The position numbers and the translations under genes were made by a program. A stretch of DNA of 64,000 nucleotides from Closterium sp. Naga37s-1 (lineage: Eukaryota > Streptophyta > Zygnematophyceae > Desmidiales > Closteriaceae): positions 5,497,001 to 5,561,000 of the forward strand of contig CANJKZ010000723.1 in assembly GCA_947471745.1 (NCBI GenBank), given 5' to 3'. Below the pieces are notes generated by a model, which was not told where the DNA came from, made no database searches, and worked only from the letters and a program-made list of their open reading frames with translations. Shown here piece by piece: positions 55,298 to 64,000 of this stretch (positions are counted from its first letter, which is position 1; each line of letters opens with the position of its first letter).

Positions 55298-56490
55298 CAG
55301 GTCCTGTCTTCAAGGTGCGCTACGTAGGTAGAGGTTTCAGTTAGCGTGAGGGAATTGACCTTTTCCAGACCTTTGACCCGACCCCGAAAATGACGATTAT
55401 TCGGGTGTTACTTTGCGTAGTAGCACAGAGAGATCACGAGCTACACTCCTTTGACTTCTCCACTCCCTTTCTCCAAGGCAGCCTGCACGAGGAGATATAA
55501 TTGCACCGTCCTCCTAGCTTTACTGGCAGTTTCCTGCCTAGGACCCAGTGGAGCCTGAAGCGACCAGTCTACGGTCTCTGCCAGGCGCCCCATGAGTGGC
55601 ACGACACGCCACGCACTACTCTTGCTACCTTGGATTTCGTCCTTCGTCCGCCGACCCGTCGCTGTTTGTTCGTTCTGGGCCCACACCCTTTCTTCGTCCT
55701 CGTCTATGTTGAAAAATTGGTCTTTGCTACAGCAGACAGAACTGCACTAGCTGAGGTGAAGTCCGAAGTGCAAAAGAGACACACGTGTACTGACCTTGCT
55801 GAGTTTCGCCGCTACCTTGGCTTCCAGATTATCAGGGAGAGAGTCGCTCGCACCATCACACTCACACAGTCACACATAGTGCATGTCGTTCAGCGGTTCG
55901 GGCTTCACTTATCTACCACACAGCCCACCCTCTTGTCGTTGACCGCAGACTCATCGGACCTTTTCCCAATAAGCCGTTTGAGTCTAGTGGTTCCAACGCA
56001 GCACTTGTGGGCTGCCTCGTGTTCCTGATAACTTGTACTCGTCCGGACCTCGCCTCTCCCCTCAGCGTCCTTTCTCGCTTTGTTGCAACTAGGAGACACT
56101 GTCCTGTTCACTGAACAGTTGCTGTGATGGTGGCGAAGTGCTTGGCGACTACATCAAGCATGGGGCTTCTCCTTGGAGGGCCACTGCGACTCTTCCTACG
56201 CCGACGACGTTGAGACACTTCAGCTTGGGCGCTGGAGCTGTGTCGTGGATGTCTACTCTGACGTCGTATGTGGCTTTGTCTAGTATTGAGGCAGAGATGT
56301 ACGCTGGTGCCAAGGCTGCGCAGAAGCTTCGCTGGTTGACTTTCTTGCTCACAGTCCTTGGTGAGGTTAACCTCTGCACCAACCTTGTTCCCTGACAACA
56401 AGGCCATGATTCTCTTGTATCGAGACCCTCGACTAGGGAGCAGAAAGAAGCACATCGATGTCAAGTACTTTATCCTTGTTGAAGTAGGCT
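55298..56490 (+). pseudogene. pol: E9 family II-like reverse transcriptase and RNase H remnant
   Basis: Starts at PVFKVRYVGRGFS, equivalent to PVFKAHYVARGFSQ in E3, and continues REGIDLFQTFDPTPKM. TAG (near 55,343) and TAA (near 55,498) stops and several frameshifts follow. The RT active site reads YVEK where functional copies have YVDD (near 55,705-55,720), which removes both catalytic Asp. RNase H pieces (LGAGAVSWMSTLTSYVALSS near 56,230) reach about 56,490. Confidence 0.85.
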
Positions 56491-56526
56491 CTCGGCTACA
56501 GTAGTCTTGCTTCTTACTAGTTGCTG

Positions 56527-56710
56527 TACTTGTATATATAGATATATATATGTGTGAGTGTGTATGTGTATGTATATGTGTGTATGTGTGTGTGCGCGTA
56601 TATGTGTGTGCGTATGTATATATGTGTGTGTGTGAATATATGTATGTGTGTGTTTGTGTTTGTGTGTGTGTGTGTGTATGTATGTGTATATGTGTGTGTG
56701 TATGTATATA

Positions 56711-56741
<31 letters not shown>

Positions 56742-57045
56742 ATATATATATGTGTGTGTATATGTGTGTATTTGTGTGTGTGTATGTGTATGTATGTGTG
56801 TATGTGTGTGTGTGTATCTGTATGTGTGTGTGTATGTGTGTATGTGTGTGTGTATGTGTGTGTGTATATATATATATATGTGTGTATATGTGTGCGTGTG
56901 TGTATGCGTGTGTGTGCGTCTGTATGTGTGTGTGTCTGTCTGTGTGTGTCTGTCTGTGTCTGTATGTGTCTGTGTCTCTGTGTCTCTGTTCATGTTTGTG
57001 TTTGTATGTGTGTGTGTGTGTGAATGTGTGTGTGTGTGTGAACTC
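56527..57045 (+). repeat. TG/TATG microsatellite in the E9 3' UTR
   Basis: About 520 bp of TGTGTATG-type repeats between the RNase H remnant and the element's conserved 3' UTR block (GGTCTTGTGACC near 57,120). Other family II copies have only about 50 bp here containing short TATATA runs (near 21,480-21,500), the likely seed. All long ORFs across it, on both strands, are Cys/Val or Thr/His repeat artefacts. Confidence 0.92.
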
Positions 57046-57183
57046 TTGAACTGGCCCTATGGCCCCAATGTGTGGTGACTTCGTGATCCAACCTGAGCTT
57101 GCTGCGTTTTTTCTCTTGAATGGTCTTGTGACCAGATGTCTGTGATGGTTGTTTTGATGCCCCTCACTTGGCCTATGGGGGTG

Positions 57184-57304
57184 TGTCAAACTATGTTCAT
57201 AGAAATATATATGCTACAGTGAATTGCATGCTAGGTGGTACAAAACTTTCTCGACACTTTGTTTGTATTCCCCGCTTGACCTAGCCCCATCCATTCTCTA
57301 GACA
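57184..57304 (+). repeat. E9 3' LTR, family II-like (121 bp)
   Basis: TGTCAAACTATGTTCATAG ... CCATTCTCTAGACA, preceded by the purine-rich CTATGGGGGTG at 57,173-57,183. Its outer end abuts minus-strand fragment E10. Confidence 0.7.
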
Positions 57305-58088
57305 TACAAAACTGGAGGAGAACGAGGCCACTCACCCAAGTCGGTGAGCAAATAGGTCAGCCAATGTAACTCCTACAGAGTCATAGCTCCCGCGTAGATC
57401 TCGGCCTCACAGCTGAAACTAAGCATAGAAGACGAGCGAGAAGACCTCCAAGAGACAGGACCAGAGCCGAGACTGAAATTGTAACCCTGTGACGACCTCT
57501 AAATCGCCTGGTCATCAGCCAAAGAAGGGTCTGAGTGCCCTGTGAGCACAGCTAGGCCCTGCCCCCAAGAACAAGCCCCATGCCTGATGTACTGCACAAA
57601 CAGCGCAGTACCATCATAGCAGCCCGGTAGTGCTCAAGGCGGTGTCTCCCGGACGCAACATAGCGCCAAGATGCTGAGAGGTTACGTGAGGTCAAGTTAA
57701 GTGCAATCATCACGTACATGAGGCAACCCACAATCTCTGGATACGGACTACTCGGGTCTACGGACTCGTCCAAAGGTGGAGCTGAGAGCGAGTGACTCGT
57801 AGGCAAAGGACTGGACTGTGGCGAGGTGAACTGAAAGCGGAAGCGCTGAAGGACCTGCTGCATCATGTGTGACTGGGTTAGGGTGATGGTGCGCGCTGCT
57901 CTGTCCCGGGTGATTTGCAGGCCAAGTTAGCTCCGCAGCTCACCCAGGTTAGTGCAGGTGTGTCTCTTCTCCAGCTCCACCTTCACAAAGGCTAGTGCCT
58001 TAGTGTCAGCAGTAGCAAAGACCAAGTCGTCGACATAGATGAGGATGTAGAACGACGGCAGAGAAAAGGGTCGGTGCGCAGAAATAGC
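57305..58088 (-). pseudogene. pol: E10: family II reverse transcriptase/RNase H fragment
   Basis: Minus strand. From 58,088 it reads ...FYILIYVDDLVFATADTKAL (YVDD near 58,030), then LGLQITRDRAARTITLTQSH, the LVGCLMY-like EIVGCLMYVM, STSGMGLVLGG, and RNase H down to 57,305. A stop follows GELRS (near 57,927) and frames shift near 57,700. It is bounded on both sides by other copia LTRs (E9 at 57,304, E11 at 58,089), so it is what remains of an element in which both landed. Confidence 0.82.
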
Positions 58089-58215
58089 TGTTAGGATATG
58101 AGAATGAATGACAAGAAGGGGAAAATACAAGCATATATGAAACCTAACCCTAACCCTAACAAATAGAAAGTACACCTAGACTAACAATAGAAGCTATAAC
58201 AAATATAGATTGACA
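58089..58215 (-). repeat. E11 3' LTR (127 bp) containing telomere-like triplet
   Basis: TGTTAGGATATGAGAATG ... ATATAGATTGACA; TG...CA ends, element orientation TGTCAATC. It includes three CCCTAA-type units (AACCTAACCCTAACCCTAAC, about 58,141-58,160). Confidence 0.8.
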
Positions 58216-58569
58216 CATCCCCATAGCCTAGGTTAGGAAAGTCCTCTGTAAAGCAAAACACAACAATGGTCACATGACCAGTCAGCATGACCAAGCAACG
58301 GTCACAATACCAGTTCACAATAACAAAACAACTCTCGGGGTGGATCACAAGATCACCACGCAGTCCGAGGAAAAGCAAGAGGCCACAAGGCCAGTCCACA
58401 TGCAATAACATAGCAAATATAGAATATGCAGGTATACAAGAGAAGGAGGACAAGCATCTCTACGAAAACAAGGGGCCACAAGGCCAATCCACAAGCAAAA
58501 ATATAGTAAATTTAGTGCGATGGAAGAGTACACGACAAACAAGTGAGGCACGGTAGGCACAAGGCCTAG

Positions 58570-60300
58570 CTGGGTGCAAAAATGCTGGTGGCCACAAGGT
58601 GGCAACGCCTTGGTGAAGATATCTGCAGTGTTGGTCTCAAAGACCACACGTTGCACGGGCGCCTGGCCACGCTGCTGCAACTCTCGCAGAAGGAAGTAAC
58701 GAGCTGGATGTGCTTCGCCTTCCCAACCAGTCGGGGCTCTTCGCACAACAGGTAGCAGACCTGTTGTCGACGAACAAGACTGGGGGAGAGCGAGGCCGCT
58801 CACGAAGGTCAGTGAGGAGGAAAGACAGCCAGCGAAGCTCCAGGGTGGCCAGGGCCGCAGCGTACACCTCTGCTTCACAGCTGGAACTGGAGACGGACGA
58901 CGCCCGAGCCGACCTCCATAACACAGCTCCGGTCCCAAGATTGAAGCAGTAACCCCGTGTAGACCGCAGCGACTCGGCGTCGTCGGCCCACGACGAGTCC
59001 GAAAAACCCATGAGTATAACTGGCTGCTTCCCTCCAAGGCCAAGTCCCATGTCTGATGTGCTCGCCACATACTTCGCCACCCTGTTAGCCGCGTACCAGT
59101 GAGAAGGTCGATGTCTCCCAAGCGCAACAAAGCGCGCCAGGATGCTAAGAGGGTAAGCTAGGTCTGGCAAGTGCAGGACATCAGGTATATGACATAACCC
59201 ACCAACTCAGGATATGGACCGCTGGACTCAAATGGCTCGTCCAAAGGTGGAGCCGTGAGCCCATGATCCACAGCAAGAGGGGTGAGCTTTACCTTGGAGA
59301 ACGGGAACTGAAACGGCGTGAGAATCTGCTCGACCATATGCGACTGAGTCGGCGTAATGGAATGAGCTGCCCTGTCTCTAGTGATCTGCAGGCCAAGGTA
59401 GCCCTGCAGGTCACCCAAGGTCTGTGCAAGTGTGTCTCCTCTGCAGTTCCCCCTTCATGGAGGCCAGTGCACGTCGGTCGGGAGTGGCGAAGACCAGGTC
59501 ATCAACGTAGACCAGAACAAAGAACGGGGTCGAGCCATGGCGAACGAAGAGCGACGGGTCAGCAGACGATAGAAAGATGTCAAGCGTTGTAAGAGTCGTG
59601 CGTAGTGTGTCATGGAACTCACGGGGAGCCTAGCGCAGACTGTGGACTGGTCGACGAAGCTGCCACTGGGTCCCAGGAGGGAAAGAGCCAGTGAAACTAG
59701 GCAGGCGACGCAGCCAGATCTGCTCGTGCAGGCTCCCCTGAACTCCAAGGAGTGCAACTCGTAGTCGCACTGAGCTGCGGTATGCAGCAACACCCAAAGA
59801 GTGGTCATCTTCGGGGTGGGAGCGAAGGTCTGGAAAAAGTCTACCCCCTCGCGCTGACTGAAGCCTCTCGCCACATAGCGCGCCTTGAACAACAGTGGTG
59901 ATCCATGCGGCCGCTTCTCCTTGTAGAGCCACATGCCACTGACGACTTTCGTCCCAAGTGGTGGGGCATCGTTGACGTAGGTGCCTGAGGACCTATAAGA
60001 TGCCATCTATGCCTCCTCAGTACAAGGCCCAGGGTCCCGAGACCGCCTCAGCGAGGAATCGGGATGTCAAAGGCGTCTAGATCCCCCTTTAGGGGCAAGC
60101 AGCATGGCGCAGAGATGAGGAACAGCAGCTGCAAGGAAACCAAGCTCGAACTACCTGTCCTCAAGGACCTCCAGAAGAAAGACAAGAGCACCCCTAGAGG
60201 ACAGAGAACGAGCAGGGCCAGTCACCAAGTGAGCGGCGTAGTCAAGGCGGTGGGAAGAGGCAAAGCCTACGACAGAGGTAACAAGAGCTGAGACAGACGA
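58570..60300 (-). pseudogene. pol: E11 reverse transcriptase and RNase H remnant
   Basis: In minus orientation: a degenerate linker (HRLDYAAHLV near 60,235), RT beginning GTYVNDAPPLGTKVVSGMWL near 59,950, KARYVARGFSQREGVDFFQT near 59,850, YVDD at 59,498-59,509 (intact), LVGYVIYLMSCTCQT near 59,170, RNase H MGFSDSSWADDAESLRSTRG near 59,000 and SSSSCEAEVYAAALA, and the end ETNTADIFTKALPPCGH near 58,600. Several frameshifts and a deletion near 59,740 (after HSLEF) break it. It is closest to E5 among the family II copies in this window (shared ALPPC ending). Confidence 0.85.
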
Positions 60301-60365
60301 CAGAGGTGCAATCGGGTGAGTGACTAACGCGGACAAAACACGGGAGATGACAAGACGGGAGGCTC

Positions 60366-61280
60366 TGTTGGGTGCAAATTCACATTGCACGACATCCTGC
60401 CGTCTGTTTGTACGAGTATGCGTGTGCGAATGCATTTGGGTATGAATGGAATGTTCGTGTGTTTGTCTGCTTTCGCAATTTTCGCTTGAAGCATTTGCAT
60501 GTACTCACGCATTGTGCGCTTCGGCACAACATTGTACGCGCTATGAACAGTACAAGCAGAAAGGACGAGCTCGCAAAGGAACCCAAGATGGAAGCTTTGC
60601 GGTTCGGCTTACTTGATTGCGTAGATTCAGTTCTATCCAACTCGAAATTGTACTGTTTTGTTTGGTTGACTATAGTGTAGCAGGGCAGACACTATAGGGG
60701 TACAATTTAGGTGAAGGTTGGATGTTGTTTGTCTGTATCTGCATGCTACAGGGCCAGGGGAAACCAGCGGAACCAGCATTTGGCTGGTTGGGCAAAGACA
60801 AAACAGGTTCTGTTTTTAGGACCTGAACCTGGTTGTTGTTTTCCAAGGTTGGAAAAACAGAACCAAAGGTTGTTTACCAACCTACCACCTGCTGTTTTGT
60901 CCAGCCAGGTTGGTTCTGTTGCTTGGAATTATTTGGGATCATCCTTGGTTGTTCCCAGGTTTATTCCCAAGGTCCTTGCTAGCTAGAACTATTTATTCCT
61001 ACTCTGTTTGTACCTGGACATAGTCAATTTGATCCAAGCGAATTCCTCCCTTCCTGGAATTTCGTTTCTATGCGGTGCGACGGCGAAATGCTACCCGAGT
61101 CAACGCTAGTACGCTAGCACTCCAATGCTAGGCAAACGCTGTCCGAGCCATAACTTCGTAATGGCAGAACTTTTCGCGAGGCAACTTGGTTCATTTTAAA
61201 GCTCTTGGAGCGAGCTTCGATATAGAAAATTCTCAGCTCAAGTCTTAATAGCTTGAGTTTATTGGGCCCTTACACCAACA
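60366..61280 (+). repeat. E12 5' LTR (915 bp), internally deleted
   Basis: TGTTGGGTGCAAATTCAC ... GCCCTTACACCAACA, the reverse complement of the family IV LTRs. Near 61,220 it lacks about 180 bp present in the others (the segment with CTCCTCGGGGTCACCTC), which accounts for the shorter length. Confidence 0.9.
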
Positions 61281-62027
61281 GGCACAAAGGTGGTCGGACA
61301 ACGGGTCGTAAAACACAGTGAGGGCTCGCTGGTCAAGGAGGTGCTGAAGAACTTCACCGTCGAGAAGTTCAATGGTGAGGGTTATGATGATTGGGCCTGG
61401 AAGATGCACCTCAATTTCCGTCAGATTGGATTGCTGAAACTTATGATTGGGGAGGAGCCTAGACCGAGTGAACCCACGCTGCAGGAAGATGGGGACGAGC
61501 GCTCCTCGGCTGGCTACTATTTGATGTCGTAGAGTTTGGAGCTCAACCAGCGTCACCACGTCATGCACCTGCTGCCGGAGGTTGAGTGCAGTCCAAAGGC
61601 GTGGACCGTGTTGAAGGAGCTGTACGCCCCGACCTCCGTTGTTACAACGTTGATGCTGGAGAGGGAGCTGTCTGCGTTGCACCTGAGCGAGGGAGAGACG
61701 GTGCAACCTGTCCTGGACAAGAAAGCGCGACCTGTACGCGAAGTTGGCGACCGCGGGAATCACCTACCCGGAGCAGACCAAGTGCTTGAAGATGCTCTCG
61801 CTGCTGCTGGAATCGTGGCATCAATTAACGAGCGGATTGAGCCTGCCGCAGAACCAGAGCTCGTGGACACTCGAGTGGGTGCGGACAAAGATTCTGGAGG
61901 AGGACTTCCGTCGCCGCCAACTGAGGGGTGGAGACGACGGCAGCAGCGGCTACGGAATGCAAGGGAGCCAGCGTGGCAGAGGACGAGGTTTCGGTGGCGC
62001 TGGACGCGGTGCACAGAAGGACGATGA
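61281..62027 (+). pseudogene. gag: E12 gag, N-terminus replaced
   Basis: Family IV Gag from GSLVKEVLKNFTVEKFNGEG (61,325 on). The primer site, ATG and first roughly 35 codons present in E6/E8 are replaced by about 40 bp of unrelated sequence (61,281-61,320). TAG at 61,530-61,532 (YYLMS*SLELNQ), the same position as the E6 stop. A frameshift near 61,720 (KKARPV...) moves the frame; Gag continues in the 61,744-62,184 frame through EEDFRRRQLRGGDDGSSGYG to the knuckle CWYCEKEGHPWFLC (near 62,125-62,165). Confidence 0.88.
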
Positions 62028-64000
62028 CTCGAACGACCAACAAGGAGGTACCGGTTGGGGTCGCGGTGCGAAATCTGGACGTGGGGGCAAGTCGGGTGCT
62101 GGTGGCAAAATGGAAGGAAGTTGCTGGTATTGTGAGAAGGAGGGGCACCCCTGGTTTTTGTGCTATAAGAAACCCGATGGATAGACCCCCCAGAATCGTC
62201 ACCAGGATGGCGGCGCAAAGAGGAACCAGAAAAATGGCGCGAACATGGTCGCCGATTCGTCCGACAACAACCCGAAGAGCAACGGCGGTGTGGAAAAGAA
62301 GAAGGATTACACCGCGGGGGTCAGTTCTTCCATATTGAAGAGCAGGGGGGGCAAGGAGACGCCTCTGCCAAGGTTGGAGCAGAGCTGCAACCCCTGGATT
62401 ATTGGGTGTTGGACACGGGCACTGCTTGGACGATGATGCCGCGCAAGGACCTGCTGGACGACGTACCCACTGCACCGATCAACGAGGTGTGCTCTACCTC
62501 TGGACACTCGCTGAAGGTGGCTGGTGCGGGACGAGCTGCCTTTAAGGGAGTGGATGGCAAGCCGGTGGTGCTGCATGACGTTCTCCTCGTTCCTGAACTC
62601 AACCTCATCTCCCTCCGTAAGCTTGGCAAGGCTGGGGTGAGCACTAGCACGGATGGGGCACGCACTTACAAGGGGCAGCTGGGCAATCGGGTGCTTTGGG
62701 ATCTGCACGAGAGCACGGACGTGTACAGATCCATGTGGCAGCTGCCAGCGTTGGCGTGGCACGGTGGGGGACAGGCTGGAGAGGGGTCTGCATCTCAGGG
62801 GGAGTGCAACGCCGTTGGAGGGGTTGGTGTGAAAATGTTGGCCAGATCTGGGGAGACGGATTGGGCAACGGCATACCGACGCTTGGGGCATGTGGCAATG
62901 CCCTTGTTGAAGCAGTTGGAGAAAGATGGAGCCGTTAAGGGGCTGAAGCTGAATGGACAGCCACCTGATGAGAATTGTGAAATCTGTTTGCTCTCAAAGT
63001 TTACCCATTTCCCCTTCCATAGTGTGGCTGGCAGGAGCAAGAAGCCGTTGGAGCTGGTCCAGATGGACTTGGTAGGGCCGCTGCCGGTTCAGGGGCACAA
63101 GGGGGAGTGGTACATTCTGACAATAGTGGATAACTGGAGCAGGCTTATGTGGGCAGATCCGCTGAAGCAGAAGGACCACGCCGCCTCTACGATACGCGAA
63201 TGGCTGCCATTCGTGGAGAAGCAAGCGGAGTGTGGTGAAGCGGATTAGGACAGATCGGGTGGTGAGTTCCTTGGAGCTGAGATAACGGCCTGGCTCAAGA
63301 AGCAGGGCATCCTGAGGGAGCTGACCACGGCTTACACCCCACAGTCCAACGGTGTAGCAGAACGGGCGAACCAGACAATTCTGGAGACAGCTAGGGCGAT
63401 GCTCATAGAATCTGGGCTGGGTAACTTGATGTGGCCCTATGCTGTTCGGCACGCTACTGTCGCTAGGAACAGGGTACTCACCAAGGTTGGGGATAACTCG
63501 TCGGTGCCGTTGGAGAGGTGGCTTGGGAGGAAGCCGTCGGTGGACATGCCGAGGGTGTTCGGTTGCATGGCAGTCGCCCACGTCCCCATGACATATCGTA
63601 GTAAGTTGGGGGCGAGTGCAACCAGGTGTGTTCATTTGGGGCTGGCTGCTGAGAGCAACAGATTGCTGCTGTCGGAACCATCCAGGGGTGTGTTGTTTGA
63701 CAGCACGGATGTGAAGTATGCTGAGGGCATGATGTATGGGAGCTGGGAGAAACAGCCGGAGGCCAGGGTGTCCCAGCACATGAAGCAGATCACCATGCAG
63801 TTGGACCTGACTCCTAGTGTGTGGGAGGAGGAAGAGGAGGTAGCTGAAGAGGGTGGTGATGGAGAGAAGGTGCAGGAGGCACCTGCTGGTGGAGGAGATG
63901 GTGTGGAGCCTAGCGGTAGCACTAGTGGAGCTGCTGGATCCGAGGGAGGAGAGCAGCAGCAGGGCAAAACTAAAAAGCCGAAGGGTGTTGTTATGAAGGG
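62028..64000 (+). pseudogene. pol: E12 protease and integrase, partial pol
   Basis: A TAG lies near 62,182 (DG* where relatives have DGWTP). Protease VLDTGTAWTMMPRKDLLDDV near 62,405-62,460, then KGVDGKPVVLHDVLLVPELN and RMGH-like YRRLGHVAMP (62,875). Pre-integrase CEICLLSKFTHFPF, integrase MDLVGPLPVQGHKG (63,062). A 2-base deletion near 63,233 shifts the frame just before the TDRGG motif, with TAG at 63,246-63,248. Integrase then continues (NGVAERANQTILETA near 63,350) into the acidic linker to the right edge. Amino-acid changes such as HFPF for RFPF and NQT for NRT mark it as more diverged than E6 and E8. Confidence 0.88.

Larger units (their letters stand above)
53700..57304 (+). mobile_element. 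E9: chimeric copia remnant (family IV-like 5' half, family II-like 3' half)
   Basis: Plus strand. The LTR-like end TAGTAGTTAGCA (to 53,876) is followed by primer site TGGTATCAGAGC (53,879-53,890) and gag ATG 53,907. The 5' half resembles family IV Gag/protease/pre-integrase. At about 55,298-55,301 it switches to family II-like reverse transcriptase, ending with a family II-type 3' UTR and LTR (57,184-57,304). The start of the 5' LTR is not defined. All coding parts are degenerate. Confidence 0.75.
58089..60365 (-). mobile_element. E11: family II-like copia, 5' part cut off by E12
   Basis: Minus strand: 3' LTR 58,089-58,215, polypurine tract (reverse complement of CACATCCCCATAGCC, 58,214-58,228), 3' UTR to about 58,560, then pol up to 60,365 where E12 begins. 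The 5' portion would lie beyond the right edge of E12. Confidence 0.82.
60366..64000 (+). mobile_element. E12: family IV copia, plus strand, runs off the window
   Basis: 5' LTR 60,366-61,280, then gag-pol from about 61,320 to the right edge. It is in inverted orientation to E6 and E8 and shares long near-identical stretches with them. The primer site and the start of gag are missing. The 3' LTR must be beyond 64,000. Confidence 0.92.

Noticed and set aside
56470..57189. ORFs of 130-240 codons (Cys/Val or Thr/His repeats) on both strands
   Set aside because: Direct translation of a TG/TATG microsatellite; all frames stay open because the repeat lacks stops.
1..64000. tRNA or rRNA genes
   Set aside because: The only tRNA-related sequences recognised are 12-nt copia primer-binding sites (complements of the initiator tRNA-Met 3' end); no cloverleaf or rRNA block was seen by eye.

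Overview
The window is eukaryotic nuclear DNA made almost entirely of transposable elements. There is no operon, no Shine-Dalgarno pattern and no bacterial gene. I see at least twelve Ty1/copia LTR retrotransposon copies in five families, nested in and around an older DNA-transposon-like unit. The copia elements that keep a primer site use initiator-tRNA-Met type sequences (TGGTATCAGAGC or close variants), as is usual in green plants and algae. The DNA-transposon gene has a GT-AG intron. The glycine-rich copia Gag of family II recalls sequences from streptophyte green algae such as Closterium or Chara; that is my untested recollection, so the host is stated only as a probable green-lineage eukaryote.

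Layout. 1-684: 5' LTR and GC-rich leader of a minus-strand family II copia cut by the window edge. About 941-31,077: a DNA-transposon-like unit, here called X. It has a 3.3-kb minisatellite on the left (about 990-4,310), a decayed plus-strand DDE transposase-like gene (about 4,475-28,591), a minus-strand unknown ORF (29,880-30,341), and inverted versions of the left repeats on the right (30,616-30,660 and 30,836-31,077). X has been hit three times: by family I copia E1 (6,174-12,571, TSD AAGAG), by family II copia E2 (14,564-28,492, TSD CGCCG), and by family III copia E4 (31,083-37,565, TSD GTACC). E2 itself carries a second family II copy, E3 (14,960-21,813, plus strand, TSD GGCAC). Removing each insert plus one TSD copy restores the reading frame of the gene it broke.

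Right part. 37,670-39,615: truncated family II remnant E5. 39,953-44,255: 3'-truncated family IV copia E6. 44,256-46,440 plus 53,018 onward: family V remnant E7, split by full-length family IV element E8 (46,441-53,017, TSD GAATC). About 53,700-57,304: chimeric element E9 (family IV-like gag/protease joined to family II-like reverse transcriptase). 57,305-58,088: family II fragment E10. 58,089-60,365: family II-like E11. 60,366-64,000: family IV element E12, running off the right edge.

State of the elements. E4 has one open 1,589-codon gag-pol and two 819-bp LTRs that read as identical, so it is the youngest and possibly still active. E2 had an intact 1,937-codon ORF until E3 landed in it. 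E3 has two nonsense codons and a lost primer site. E1, E8 and the rest are decayed by stops, frameshifts and deletions of catalytic motifs. I recognise no ordinary host gene with confidence, and no rRNA, tRNA or CRISPR array.
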